Shown here piece after piece: positions 8,869 to 18,275 of a stretch of 64,000 bases of DNA. The stretch spans positions 1 to 64,000 of the forward strand of contig NZ_LRRR01000012.1 of assembly GCF_001691415.1 (NCBI RefSeq). Direction: 5' to 3'. The stretch's first letter is position 1; the number at the start of each line of letters is the position of its first letter. Both the position numbers and the translations under genes were made by a program. Under the pieces are notes generated by a model, which was not told the origin of the DNA, made no database searches, and saw nothing but the letters and a program-made list of their open reading frames with translations. Source of the DNA: Pararhodobacter sp. CCB-MM2. GTDB taxonomy: Bacteria; Pseudomonadota; Alphaproteobacteria; Rhodobacterales; Rhodobacteraceae.

Positions 8869-10424
8869 ACAAGCCGCGTCAAGCAATATCGCCCCCGAGC
8901 CGCGCGACATCGACCGCGCGTGTCGGCCTTTTCGGCCAAGTCGGCGTCAACCTGATCCGCCGACATATCTGGTGCTCGCTCACCTGATGTCCGCCTCTAC
9001 GCAGATGCCAGGGCATTTGCCGGACACCGCGAAAGAAAGCGGCTGCAAGAACCGCTCATCGCTCTCGTCGAAACTACGTTGTGACGGTTGGGCGGTGGAT
9101 CTGCCGCACCAGGCCGAGGTTCTGTTCGATCTCGCCAGTGATTGTTGCAGTACGACAAGCGCGCGCCGACAGGCCAGGGTGGTAAAACTCGATTATTCTG
9201 GCTCGCGATTGGTCTCGGCCAAAAGGCTCGCTGTCTAAGCTTGGCATGACGCTCCGCAATCTGCTGGCCACGTAATCGGTGGCAAGCCACCAGGAAAATG
9301 CGCATTCCGGGCCGGCAAGTGAGGCGCGAGGTGATTGAACGTGCCCAGCCCAAGCTGTCGGTCGGAGCGCAATGCCGCATGACATGTCGAAGTGGGAGCC
9401 CGAGGTTAACCCGGCGCTGATGCTGGTATTGCCAGCCAATTGCTCGAAGCCTGCTCGATGGCGCCCTGCAGATCACCTGGCACCTTCGGAACGAGGGGCG
9501 GTCTGTGACCGTAACGCGCATCTGGCGCCTGATCCGGCGCATGCCCACGCCTCTCGGCTGGTTTGCTTCGCAATTCGCCTGCTGGTCAACGGATGTCGAT
9601 CTGCAAGGAGCGCTGCATCGACAACATATCCATCGAACACCTCTGACGAACCCGGATGCATGAGCGCGACTATCTGCACGCTCGGGAGACCAGCACGCAA
9701 TCCCACGCCGCCCATGGCGGGCTGCCGCCTGCCCAAATCTACCTCCCTCAAAGAGAAGCCGGCTGACAGAGGCAGAGAAGTGCTGAAATCCCACCCGTGA
9801 ATTATTCATGAGATGGGGGGGCACGTCCCGTAGTTCCTCGTTGCCGGCAACTTGCCCGCCAGGGACGTGACTGACACGCGATATCGTCCTCGCGGCCTTG
9901 CTCTATCCCAGCGCCAAGGTGCAGCACACGTGCCGACCGATAGGCGATATTGGCCCACGCGCCGTCACGACTGTCTGAATGATGTCACGGTGAGCGACAC
10001 TGAGGCTTTTGCGGACCCATGGTTGGATGAACGATGGTATAAGCCCAAAACACCCCGCATCCCTTAACGGCATTGCCCTGCCCAGCGCTTCCGCTACCCA
10101 GATCACGCATTGTGTCGAACGCTTCGACCGCCAAGGACGCGGAGTGAGTTTGCTCAGCGTGACCGCTTTAGACCTGCATGTCGAAAGCGCACCTGCCTTG
10201 ATCAAGCAATGCGAACCGATCTGCGGACGTTCACAAAGCACAGATGTGGCGCCGCAGAAAACTCGCCGTCTGACCTCGACCAATGCACGCGACCACGCTC
10301 CGCCATTGTTCTTCAGACAACGCGGGGTGTTCCGTGGATGTAGGTTTCGATCAAGCTTCGTCGGGCGCGGGCTTGGCTAGGCACAGTGGCCGCCACTAAC
10401 GTCGCGCTGACATTTGTTCTCCGG
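8869..10424. other. gene-poor stretch with no intact gene
   Basis: About 1.55 kb with no open frame that looks like a real gene; the frames present are short, overlap on both strands and lack family motifs. The only recognised content is the decayed IS3-family transposase at 9319-9766. A frame at 10009-10380 (123 codons, plus) and one at 9903-10283 (minus) are not recognised and have no good ribosome sites. The stretch has more A and T than its neighbours, which fits an old insertion or deletion scar between the paa block and the flagellar genes. Confidence 0.7.
9319..9766 (+). pseudogene. IS3-family transposase (orfB) remnant
   Basis: Translated pieces match successive parts of an IS3-family OrfB. 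The N-terminal stretch reads VIERAQPKLSVGAQC, then comes a stop, then ITWHLRNEGRSV and TRIWRLIRRM (9469-9543). After a frame change come RCIDNISIEHL, a stop, DYLHARE and HAAHGGLPPAQIYL (9590-9766). An intact gene has several hundred bases with the first two catalytic aspartates between the RRM and RCIDN blocks. Here only about 50 bases remain, so the core is deleted. With stops, a frameshift and a large internal deletion it cannot be active. Confidence 0.8.
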
Positions 10425-13163
10425 TTACTCGCTTGAGATCATCAGCGGGGCCAGCGCATCACGGAGGCGCTCCGATTCCGCCAACAGGGTCGAGCTGCGG
10501 CGCACCAGGCCCAGACGATCATACTCGGCTCCGGCGTCGGGAAGCGGTTCTGCGGGGACGAACTGGGCAATGACCTCTTCCGTCGCCGTGGCGTGCGGGT
10601 CGCCGTGGCCGGCCTCTGCCGGGGCGGCGCCGTGCTCCTGGGGTGCATCATGCCCGGCTTGTGCGACGGCTTCTGCCGGCTGCGCATTCGTATCGCCGTG
10701 GGCGACCGGAGCCGGCGTATGATCTGCAGCCGGTGCTTGGGCCATCGGCACGTCATGGGCCTGAGCCGCAGGGGCCCTGGGCGCGTGGTCGGGGGCCCCT
10801 TGTGCCGCCGGTTCACGTGCCGTGGCGGGCGCGGCCGGCGCCGGGCTATGTGCCGGAGCAGGAGCATGCGCGGGAGCGGCGTGTTCTTCTGCCGGGGCAC
10901 GGGCGGCCTCTTCGGCAGCGCGCTCAATCGCGATCTCGGCATGGCCGGGCGCGCGACCCAGCATCTGACCGAGGTCGGCCGCGGCCGGGGGAAGGACCCC
11001 TTCGTTGCGCAGGGTTTCCACGCGGCGCCAATCGCCGCCGGCGATGGCTGCGCGGGCCGCCGAGTCGGTGATGCCCAGTGCGGCAAATTCGGCTGCCGCG
11101 CCTGCATGGTTGCCGAGACGCTCCATCGCGGCGGCGCGGGTTTGGCGGGCTTCAACACCCATCAGCCCATCGATCATCGACAGGGCCGTCCGTGGATCGT
11201 TTTGTTCCAGATAGGCACGGGCCCGGGTGACGCGGGCGTCGTTGTCCTCGAGATTGCCGATCAGATCCTCAACCGGCGTTGCGAAACCGAGGTCCAGAAG
11301 ACGACGGGCAAGCTTGCGGCGCGTGTCTTCCGTCAAGCCGCCGTCACGCCAGTCTTCGCGCGCCAGAACGGCTTCGATCAGGCCAAAATCGGTCCCGTTG
11401 GTTGCCAACGCATCCCAGACGGTATCGCGCAGATCGGAGAGGATCCGAAGGTTCTCGCCGGTCTCGCTCATCCAGCTTTCCAGCCGGTCGAGCGCCTGGA
11501 AGGCGTCAGGCAAGGCACCCGAGCGTGCGTGCAGGCGAATGACCGAGGCCATCAGCTCGGGCCCGCTTTCTTCACTTCTGGCGCCGGCAGCGATGGCTTC
11601 GACGTCATCAAGGTAGGCGGGGTCCATGCTGCCATTGGTCTGCAGGGCCAGATCAAGGCGGGTCTGAACCGTTTCGGTATCATGGCCGCCTTCCTGGGCA
11701 AGACGGGCCGCCGCCGCGCCGGGAAGGCCGCGGGCACGGTCAAGGCGGGCCTCGACCAAGGCCAGCTCTTCAGGGTTGACCCATTCCGAGCGATGGAGGG
11801 CATCCGCGACGATGCGGGCGGCATCCATCGCACCAACATCAGCAAGGGCCTGTGCCAGCGGAAGGCCCGTCAAATCGCGCAGATTTGCCGGCATGTTGAC
11901 GAAGGCCAGTGCGAGTCGATCCGCCTGCGCGCGCACGCGATCTTCAGGGGCGCCCGCAAGGGCCGCCATGACCGAGACGGTGCCGCCGCAATCGATGGCT
12001 TGGGCCAGACGCATGCGCGAGTTTGAGGCGCGATCTTCCAGCACATCGGCAACGCCCATGGCGAGGTCCCGAACGGCAACGGGGTCCGCGGCATTCTGCA
12101 GCAGCGCCCGCGCTTCGGCGCCGAAGCCGGCCGCGAGATACAGGCCGACGAGTTCGGCACGCGCTTGTGGGTTGGGCTGATCGAACTCGCCGTAAAGTTC
12201 GCTGCTGAGGCGGCCGAATTCTGCGGCGAAGTTGTCGACATCCTTCGTCATCAAGCTGCTCAGCTCGGCCCCACCAACACAGATCGGCGGAAGCGGCTGT
12301 TCGGGCATGGCTTCGGGGTTCGGACGGTCCATCACGGTGGACACCCGCATGTTCGCCGGCATTTCCGGCGTTTCTGTCCCATTGAGAAGCCCCAGCGCAC
12401 CGGGATTGTGGTCCGCGGAAGGCTCCAGCAGGCCTTGTCCCAGCGCGGCGGCGACCGTGCGGCCAAGATCCTCGGCCAGCGTCTGAAGACGCGGGTCGTC
12501 TTCCGGCGGCGGAGCCGGGGCTTCTTCGGTCGGCGGCATCAGTCGGGCCAGCGCGGCGCCCGCAGCCCGGCCGGCTGCGATAGGATCGATGTTCGGCCGG
12601 GGCAGGGTGACGGGACGTCGCGGAACCGGAGCGGGCTCAGGCTCGACCGCAGCGGTTTCGGCTTCGGTCAGGGGCTCTGGCGTGCCGGGAATGACGATGG
12701 GCGTCGCGGGGACCACGACGGGCGTGCGTGCCGCGGTCGCGTCCGGGGTACCTGAGATGTCGAGGACCAGAAGGCCGGGACGTTCCTCCCAGGCGCGGAT
12801 CGTGCAATCGCAACCCATCGTCAACAGAAGATCGCCGCTGTCGTCCCGGGCGCCGGTCAGACGTGCGCGCGGGATTCGGTCGAACAGGCGTGAGACGTCA
12901 AAGCGCGTGTCGACGCCCTGTACGCTGACCCGGCGGTCGCGGCCCTCTGGCGTGATGGCCCATTCCGAGCCGGCGGGCAGGCGCAGCACGACGCGGGTGA
13001 AGGTCGCGTGTTCGCCGGCGAAGGGCGAAACGGTCGTGGCATTGGTCGCCCCTGCTGCGGCCGGTATCACCACGGGGGCACCACCGACCTGCGCCAGAGC
13101 CGGCGAGGCGAGGAACAATCCCAGCAGGATCGACCGAGAAAAGGGGCGAAGAACCGAACGCAT
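10425..13163 (-). CDS. large secreted/periplasmic protein of the flagellar motor operon
   Basis: A 912 aa protein not recognised by name. It has a signal peptide (residues 1-24, ending SPALAQ), a Pro-rich linker near residues 150-230, a long helical central part that looks like degenerate TPR-type repeats (about 300-750), and a low-complexity Ala/Pro/His-rich stretch (about 755-880). A short conserved-looking tail follows. Its start overlaps the motA stop (ATGA), so it is coupled to the stator gene. A role in motor assembly or stator placement is plausible but inferred only from context. Confidence 0.72.
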   Translation of the reverse strand: MRSVLRPFSRSILLGLFLASPALAQVGGAPVVIPAAAGATNATTVSPFAGEHATFTRVVLRLPAGSEWAITPEGRDRRVSVQGVDTRFDVSRLFDRIPRARLTGARDDSGDLLLTMGCDCTIRAWEERPGLLVLDISGTPDATAARTPVVVPATPIVIPGTPEPLTEAETAAVEPEPAPVPRRPVTLPRPNIDPIAAGRAAGAALARLMPPTEEAPAPPPEDDPRLQTLAEDLGRTVAAALGQGLLEPSADHNPGALGLLNGTETPEMPANMRVSTVMDRPNPEAMPEQPLPPICVGGAELSSLMTKDVDNFAAEFGRLSSELYGEFDQPNPQARAELVGLYLAAGFGAEARALLQNAADPVAVRDLAMGVADVLEDRASNSRMRLAQAIDCGGTVSVMAALAGAPEDRVRAQADRLALAFVNMPANLRDLTGLPLAQALADVGAMDAARIVADALHRSEWVNPEELALVEARLDRARGLPGAAAARLAQEGGHDTETVQTRLDLALQTNGSMDPAYLDDVEAIAAGARSEESGPELMASVIRLHARSGALPDAFQALDRLESWMSETGENLRILSDLRDTVWDALATNGTDFGLIEAVLAREDWRDGGLTEDTRRKLARRLLDLGFATPVEDLIGNLEDNDARVTRARAYLEQNDPRTALSMIDGLMGVEARQTRAAAMERLGNHAGAAAEFAALGITDSAARAAIAGGDWRRVETLRNEGVLPPAAADLGQMLGRAPGHAEIAIERAAEEAARAPAEEHAAPAHAPAPAHSPAPAAPATAREPAAQGAPDHAPRAPAAQAHDVPMAQAPAADHTPAPVAHGDTNAQPAEAVAQAGHDAPQEHGAAPAEAGHGDPHATATEEVIAQFVPAEPLPDAGAEYDRLGLVRRSSTLLAESERLRDALAPLMISSE

Positions 13164-14032
13164 CAGGCCGCCTCACGCTTGAGCGAGCGCATCGCTTCCT
13201 CTAGGTCGCCATAGGACGGGCGGACGTGGTGCGGCGCATTCTGGCGGCCGACCTCGATGCACATGTTGGCCGGGTGGTTGTGGAGGTTCGCGATCAGCAC
13301 TTCGCGGATCAGCTTGTAGAAAGCGGCGTCCTCGTTGACGACGGTGGCCATCTTGGTCGCGAAGGGCGCGACGAAGCCATAGGCCAGGAACACGCCAAGG
13401 AACGTCCCCACCAGTGCGCCGCCGATCAGGCCACCCAGAACCTCGGGCGGCTGGTCGATGGCGGCCATGGTCTTGATCACGCCCAACACGGCGGCCACGA
13501 TCCCCAGAGCGGGCAGGCCGTCAGCGATGGTTTGCATGGCGTGGCTGGAATGGAGGGCATGGTGCAGCGAGGCATCCATCCGCTTGTCGAGGACCTCTTC
13601 CACCTGCATCGGATCGTCATAGCTGAGCGTCATCGAGCGCAGCGTGTCGCAGATCAGCTCGATCGCCTCGTGATCTTTCAGGATCTTGGGGTAGCGGGTG
13701 AAGATGTCCGAATCGTTCGGCGCCTCGATATGTTCTTCCAGCGCGACCGGGTTTTGCCGGGCGAGGCGGATCAGTTCGAACATCAGGCACAGCAGGTCGC
13801 TGTAATCCTTGGGTTTCCAGGCGGCCCCCTTGAACACCTTGGAGATGTCTTTGAGCGTGTGCTTCACGCCCGCGCCGTTGTTGGAGATCAGGAAGGCGCC
13901 CACGGCGGCCCCGCCGATCATGGTCATCTCGTACGGGAGCGAGTGCAGGATGATGTCGAAATGTCCGCCGGCCATGACGAATCCGCCGAACACCATCACG
14001 AACACCACCACGATGCCGATGATTCCGATCAT
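13163..14032 (-). CDS. motA: flagellar motor stator protein MotA
   Basis: A 289 aa MotA with an N-terminal membrane pair (IGIVVVFVMVFGGFVMAGG and a second short segment), a large cytoplasmic loop, and the C-terminal membrane pair (ADGLPALGIVAAVLGVIKTM and ALVGTFLGVFLAYGFVAPF) typical of the family. The charged loop and C-terminus that contact FliG are present. MotA and MotB form the proton-driven stator. No motB gene lies in the window, which is unusual because the two are often adjacent. motA sits between motE and the 912 aa protein gene. Confidence 0.94.
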   Translation of the reverse strand: MIGIIGIVVVFVMVFGGFVMAGGHFDIILHSLPYEMTMIGGAAVGAFLISNNGAGVKHTLKDISKVFKGAAWKPKDYSDLLCLMFELIRLARQNPVALEEHIEAPNDSDIFTRYPKILKDHEAIELICDTLRSMTLSYDDPMQVEEVLDKRMDASLHHALHSSHAMQTIADGLPALGIVAAVLGVIKTMAAIDQPPEVLGGLIGGALVGTFLGVFLAYGFVAPFATKMATVVNEDAAFYKLIREVLIANLHNHPANMCIEVGRQNAPHHVRPSYGDLEEAMRSLKREAA

Positions 14033-14099
14033 GTCTCGCTCCGTTTACCTTTTTTTCCAAGCTCTCATCCGGAGCTTAAGAAAGCCTAACCAACTGGTG

Positions 14100-14876
14100 T
14101 CATTCTCGTGGCACGAGGGCGTTTCTTCCGGCGACGATCGCCGAGAGCGCATAGGCGTGTCGCGGCTCCATGCCGGCAAGGATCGCAGCGGCTGATGCCG
14201 GTTCCAGACGGGCCAGGAAGCCCGCGGCGAATTCCGGGGCCATTTCCGTGAAGACTCGGGCGGCTTCCTCAGCGCGCATGGCCTGGAAAACGCTGACCAT
14301 ACGGGTGATGTCGTCCTCGGCGGCGCGGTCGGCCTGGGCCATGGTCGATTGCAGTTCAGCCTCGGCGGTCTGCAGGGCCGCGATCTGTTCCTGCACGCGC
14401 GCCTGGGCGGCTTCCAGAAGGGCGGCACGTTCTTCAATCTGGGCTTCGCGCTCGGCCACCGCCCGCTCGCGCTCGCGAATCGCCAAGGAGAGCTGGGCAT
14501 CGCTGACGGGGCTCGAGCGCAGGGGCGCGGGCTGACCCGGCGTCGCGCTGGCGGCGACAGGGATCGGCATCGGGTCCTGCGCCAGAGCCTCACTCACCGT
14601 CGGCACCAGTCGCAGGGTGCCGCCGGTCAGAAACAGCAGGGCGAGAATCGGCAGAACCCGCGCCCGGCTCCGCGGCGGGGCAAGGCGCGCACGGGGTTTG
14701 GCAGCCGCCTTCTGGGGCGCCTTGGCCTTGGCAGGGGCCGGTTGAGCCGCGGGCTGCGGCGCCGGCTGAGGGGCGGCTTGCGTTGGTGGCCGGCGGCGCG
14801 GGTGAACCTGCGCGGCCTCGGCCGGTGCGCCGCGCCGGGCGGCGCCTTCAGGGGGTTTGGGAAGCGACAGCATCAC
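14100..14876 (-). CDS. MotE-like flagellar motility protein
   Basis: A 258 aa protein with a basic, Pro/Ala-rich N-terminal part (residues 1-75) and one membrane segment (VLPILALLFLTGGTLRLV). A coiled coil (about 130-185) and a C-terminal helical domain related to the MgtE N-domain follow (FQAMRAEEAARVFTEMAPE, ending near the C-terminus). This order is that of MotE, a periplasmic chaperone of motor proteins in rhizobia. The gene overlaps the upstream membrane protein gene by ATGA and lies 67 bases before motA. Confidence 0.8.
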   Translation of the reverse strand: MMLSLPKPPEGAARRGAPAEAAQVHPRRRPPTQAAPQPAPQPAAQPAPAKAKAPQKAAAKPRARLAPPRSRARVLPILALLFLTGGTLRLVPTVSEALAQDPMPIPVAASATPGQPAPLRSSPVSDAQLSLAIRERERAVAEREAQIEERAALLEAAQARVQEQIAALQTAEAELQSTMAQADRAAEDDITRMVSVFQAMRAEEAARVFTEMAPEFAAGFLARLEPASAAAILAGMEPRHAYALSAIVAGRNALVPRE

Positions 14877-15361
14877 GCAACTCCAGCGCTGGAGCGACGC
14901 CGCACAACACGGGCGCGCGGAGCGGCATCGGCAAGGTCATCCTGCTCGAAATCATCCTCGGTCGCGCGCAGCGAAGCGCGCTTCACGGTGTTGGTCGGCC
15001 AGGCGGTCGGCGCACGCCCGGCCGGAGCGCGGCTGGCGCGCGGGGCGGGTGCCGCGGGGGCCGGAGCCGGCTCCTCTTCCGGCAGGTCGTGCATCGAGGC
15101 CAGCAGCAGTTCCAGCTTGCGAGAGACGGCTTCGGCGCGCATGGCCTGCGCATCGAGGCGTCCACCGGTTTGGCCGGCCGCGTCCTGCGCGGCGCGCAGC
15201 GAGCGGGTCAGATCGTCGACCTGCGCGGACAGAACGGCGATGGCGGATCCCATGCCCCCTTCCAGCGAGCCCAGCGCCTTCAGGCGGCGGGACAGGACGA
15301 CACAATAGGCGGCGGCGCCAAGGGACGCGGCGGCAAGGATCAGGTCAGACACATATTCCAT
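14873..15361 (-). CDS. small membrane-anchored coiled-coil protein of the flagellar operon
   Basis: A 162 aa protein with one N-terminal membrane segment (LILAAASLGAAAYCVVLSR), a helical region with coiled-coil character (about 30-90), then a Pro/Ala-rich linker and a basic C-terminus. Proteins of this shape are found between fliL and motE in alphaproteobacterial flagellar operons and are usually annotated only as a domain of unknown function (possibly DUF6468). It lies 12 bases after fliL and overlaps the motE-like gene. Function unknown; motor association is inferred from position. Confidence 0.7.
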   Translation of the reverse strand: MEYVSDLILAAASLGAAAYCVVLSRRLKALGSLEGGMGSAIAVLSAQVDDLTRSLRAAQDAAGQTGGRLDAQAMRAEAVSRKLELLLASMHDLPEEEPAPAPAAPAPRASRAPAGRAPTAWPTNTVKRASLRATEDDFEQDDLADAAPRARVVRRRSSAGVA

Positions 15362-15373
15362 TGGTGCGGTCCC

Positions 15374-15961
15374 TTAGTTGAAGACGAATTCCATGATGAG
15401 AAGGTCGTTCACCATGCCGGGGCCGGTGACGATCTGGATGCGGCGCAGCATCTGGCCACGCAGGCGCAGCAGCGCCGAGGGTTCCTCCAGTTCAGGGGGA
15501 TCCAGGGCGCGCAGGTAGATATTGATGACATCGGTGATGCGCGGCATCAGGTTGGTGACATTCGCGGCCTGTCCCGGTGCCACTTCCAGCTGGGCCGAAA
15601 AGCGCAGGTGCTGCGAGTTGCCGCGTTGCCCGAGGCTGACGATGATCGGCTGCATGGGCACGAAATTCGTTCCGCCCGCCGCGCCCGCTTCGCCATGCCC
15701 GTCTGCGGCGGCTTCGCCATGACCTTCGGCTGCAGGCGCGCCATGCGCATCTGCAGCGGGGGCTCCGTGGCCGTTATCAGCGGGGGCGCCATGGCCCTCT
15801 GCCGACGATTCGTTACCACCTCCGAGAACCGAGTCGAGCAGGCCCGAATAGGCGGCATAGAATCCCCCGCCACCACCGGCCAACAACATCACCAGCCCAA
15901 TAATGAGCGGCAATTTCGATTTCTTTTCAGGTGTTTGGACTTCAGCTTCTGCAGTGGCCAT
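15374..15961 (-). CDS. fliL: flagellar basal body-associated protein FliL
   Basis: A 195 aa FliL with a short cytoplasmic tail, one membrane segment (LPLIIGLVMLLAGGGGGFYAA), a linker, and the C-terminal periplasmic domain (PMQPIIVSLGQRG to DLLIMEFVFN). FliL surrounds and supports the stator units. The linker, about residues 52-95, is unusual: it is a run of imperfect GHGAPA-type units rich in His, Gly and Ala. First gene of the left-going flagellar operon, divergent from fliF. Confidence 0.9.
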   Translation of the reverse strand: MATAEAEVQTPEKKSKLPLIIGLVMLLAGGGGGFYAAYSGLLDSVLGGGNESSAEGHGAPADNGHGAPAADAHGAPAAEGHGEAAADGHGEAGAAGGTNFVPMQPIIVSLGQRGNSQHLRFSAQLEVAPGQAANVTNLMPRITDVINIYLRALDPPELEEPSALLRLRGQMLRRIQIVTGPGMVNDLLIMEFVFN

Positions 15962-16030
15962 GACGGATTCTTCCCCGGGTGGCAGATTCGATTTCTTCGA
16001 TGTTCCGAGGATGTTTTTCGCACGATGTAG

Positions 16031-16045
16031 CTAACTGATTGTTAA
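16031..16045. promoter_or_regulatory. CtrA-like binding site between fliL and fliF
   Basis: CTAA-N7-TTAA, read on the minus strand as TTAACAATCAGTTAG, matches the CtrA consensus TTAA-N7-TTAA except for one base. It lies in the divergent region, 70 bases before fliL and 57 bases before the fliF start. CtrA is known to activate flagellar genes in Rhodobacterales. The site is seen in the sequence; its use by CtrA is inferred. Confidence 0.55.
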
Positions 16046-16101
16046 TCGAACTCCGTCAAAACTGGCCTCATCGGGACAGAAGGTCCGCGAAGGGGAATAA
16101 G

Positions 16102-17679
16102 TTGGAACAGCTCCTGTCGACATGGAACGCATTGGAACCGCGCCGACGGATTATCGCCGTTGTCGCAGCATTGGGTGTATTCGCCGCCGTCCTGGCTTTG
16201 ACCAGGCTAGCCACGGCGCCGGGGATGTCCCTTCTTTACGCAGGGCTCGAGGGCGCGCAGGCTGGTGAAGTCGTGCAGGCGCTCGATCAGCGTGGCATTG
16301 CCTATGAGGTGCGAGGCGACGCGATCTACGTCGATTCGACCCAGCGCGATGAGACCCGCATGGCACTTGCCGCCCAGGGCCTACCGGCCAATTCCTCGAC
16401 GGGATACGAGCTTCTGGACGGTCTGACCGGCTTCGGCACGACCGCACAGATGTTCGACGCCGCCTACTGGCGCGCGAAGGAAGGCGAGCTGGCACGCACG
16501 ATCATGGCCAGCCCCCATATCCGATTCGCCCGCGTTCACCTTGCGCAGAGCGGCTCGCAGCCGTTCCGCCGTGACCAGCAATCCTCGGCATCCGTTACTG
16601 TGACCCCCGCGGGTCAGGCCCTGACGGCGCAACAGGCGCAGGCGCTGCGTTATCTGGTGTCCTCGGCTGTGCCGGGCATGCGCGCGGAAGATGTCGCGGT
16701 GATCGATTCGAACGGCGGCATGATTGTCGCCGAGGAAGACAGCCCCAACAGCCAGTCCGGTGATCGCGCCGAGCAGCTGCGCCACAATGTCGAGCGTCTG
16801 CTGGAGGCCCGCGTCGGCATCGGCCGCGCCGTGGTCGAAGTTAACGTCGACACCGTCACCGAACGCGAACTGATTACCGAGCGTCTTGTCGACCCCTCGA
16901 GCCGCGCGGCTGTCAGCCAGGAAACCGAACAGCGCAACAACACCTCGTCCGATAGCGGGGGGGCCGGTGTGACCGTCGCCTCGAACCTTCCGGACGGCCA
17001 GGCGTCGAACACCAGCGGCCAATCGCAAAGCCGCGAGCAGACCTCGCGTGAGCGCACCGCATGGGAAGTCAGCCAAACCAGCCGCGAAGTGGAGCGTCAG
17101 CCGGGTGCGATTCGCCGCCTGACCGTCGCGGTGCTCGTCGATGGTGTGCGCACGCTGGATGCCAATGGCGATCCGCAATGGACGGCCCGTCCGGATGACG
17201 AATTGACGGCGCTGCGCGATCTGGTGGCCTCGGCCGTCGGCTTCGACGAGGCGCGGGGCGATGTGATCACGCTGCGCTCGCTGCAGTTCGAACCGCTGCC
17301 GACCGATCTGGGCACCGCTGGCGCTGCCAGCTGGGTGAGCGCGCTGGACATGATGGGGCTGATCCGCCTCGGCGCGCTGGCGCTCGTCGCCCTGATCCTG
17401 GCGCTGTTCGTGCTGCGGCCGATCCTGAAAGGCTCGGGCGGGGCCAGCAACGGCGGCGCGGCCGCTTTGGAAGAGGATGATCCGATGGCCGGCTTTGCCC
17501 CGATGATTGCCATGAGCCCGGCGCTGACCGGTGAAATCGACAGCGACTTCGGGGGCGGCGGCGATGCCGATGAATCGGAAGATCCGGTCGAGCGCATGCG
17601 CCAGTTGATCGCCGAGCGGCAGGATGAAACCATGGAAATCCTCCGGAGCTGGATGGAAGAACCTGAGGAGCAGCGCTGA
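16102..17679 (+). CDS. fliF: flagellar MS-ring protein FliF
   Basis: A 525 aa MS-ring protein. It has an N-terminal membrane segment (IIAVVAALGVFAAVLALTRL), the YscJ-type ring domain (GMSLLYAGLEGAQAGEVVQ, SPHIRFARVHLA), a Ser/Gly/Gln-rich middle loop, and a second membrane segment near residue 430 (LGALALVALILALFVLRPI). An acidic cytoplasmic tail that would bind FliG follows. The start is probably TTG at 16102, with GAAGGGGA about 7 bases upstream. An upstream TTG at 16039 would add 21 residues but overlaps the CtrA-like site. Confidence 0.93.
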   Translation: MEQLLSTWNALEPRRRIIAVVAALGVFAAVLALTRLATAPGMSLLYAGLEGAQAGEVVQALDQRGIAYEVRGDAIYVDSTQRDETRMALAAQGLPANSSTGYELLDGLTGFGTTAQMFDAAYWRAKEGELARTIMASPHIRFARVHLAQSGSQPFRRDQQSSASVTVTPAGQALTAQQAQALRYLVSSAVPGMRAEDVAVIDSNGGMIVAEEDSPNSQSGDRAEQLRHNVERLLEARVGIGRAVVEVNVDTVTERELITERLVDPSSRAAVSQETEQRNNTSSDSGGAGVTVASNLPDGQASNTSGQSQSREQTSRERTAWEVSQTSREVERQPGAIRRLTVAVLVDGVRTLDANGDPQWTARPDDELTALRDLVASAVGFDEARGDVITLRSLQFEPLPTDLGTAGAASWVSALDMMGLIRLGALALVALILALFVLRPILKGSGGASNGGAAALEEDDPMAGFAPMIAMSPALTGEIDSDFGGGGDADESEDPVERMRQLIAERQDETMEILRSWMEEPEEQR

Positions 17680-18275
17680 TGTCTCATCCCCTCAAACTGG
17701 AGGTCTTCGAGACCCCGGACGCGCTGGTCGGCCCGTCGCTGATGATGCCCGAGGATATCGAGGATATTCGCCTCAACGCCTATGAAAAAGGCTATGTCGC
17801 GGGCTGGGAAGACAATGGCAAACAGGCCGATGCCGACGAGGCCACGCGCCGCGCCGCCATCGAGCGCCAGGTGGAGCAGCTGAGCTTCACCTACCATGAG
17901 GCGCGCGGCCATGTGCTGAAGTCCATCGAGCCGCTTCTGGGCGCAATGGTCGAAACCCTGCTGCCGGCGCTGGTGAAATCCACCATCGTGCCGCTGACCA
18001 TCGAACAACTGCTGCCCTTGGCCCATGCGGCCTCGGAGCAACCCTTGACGCTTCGGGTGGGCCTCGGCTGCCGCGATGCGTTCGAAGACGCGCTCAAGGG
18101 GCAGATGTTGCCGCCGCTCGAGCTTGTCGAAACCGCCGACCTGGCAGAAGGCCAGGCGGAATTCGTGATGGGGGTGGCCGAGACGCGAATCGACCTGACC
18201 CATGCCGCCGAAACCATCGGCCGCGCCATCGACCGTTTCTATCAGATCCAGACCGAGGAGAACCTCCGTGCCTGA
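17679..18275 (+). CDS. FliH-like flagellar export protein
   Basis: A 198 aa soluble protein that begins one base within the fliF stop. It has an N-terminal helical part (DIRLNAYEKGYVAGWEDN), a charged helix, and a C-terminal domain of FliH/SctL type. The FliH pattern is weak but the position after fliF and before fliN supports it. FliH regulates the export ATPase FliI and tethers it to the C-ring via FliN. fliG and fliI, often neighbours, are absent from this operon. Confidence 0.75.
   Translation: MSHPLKLEVFETPDALVGPSLMMPEDIEDIRLNAYEKGYVAGWEDNGKQADADEATRRAAIERQVEQLSFTYHEARGHVLKSIEPLLGAMVETLLPALVKSTIVPLTIEQLLPLAHAASEQPLTLRVGLGCRDAFEDALKGQMLPPLELVETADLAEGQAEFVMGVAETRIDLTHAAETIGRAIDRFYQIQTEENLRA

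Noticed and set aside
10009..10380. A 123-codon plus-strand frame in the gene-poor stretch.
   Set aside because: No ribosome site or recognisable family; it lies in a decayed region with overlapping frames on both strands.
14071..14090. A second CtrA-like site upstream of motA (TTAAGAAAGCCTAAC).
   Set aside because: The spacing between half-sites is six instead of seven bases, so it does not meet the consensus.
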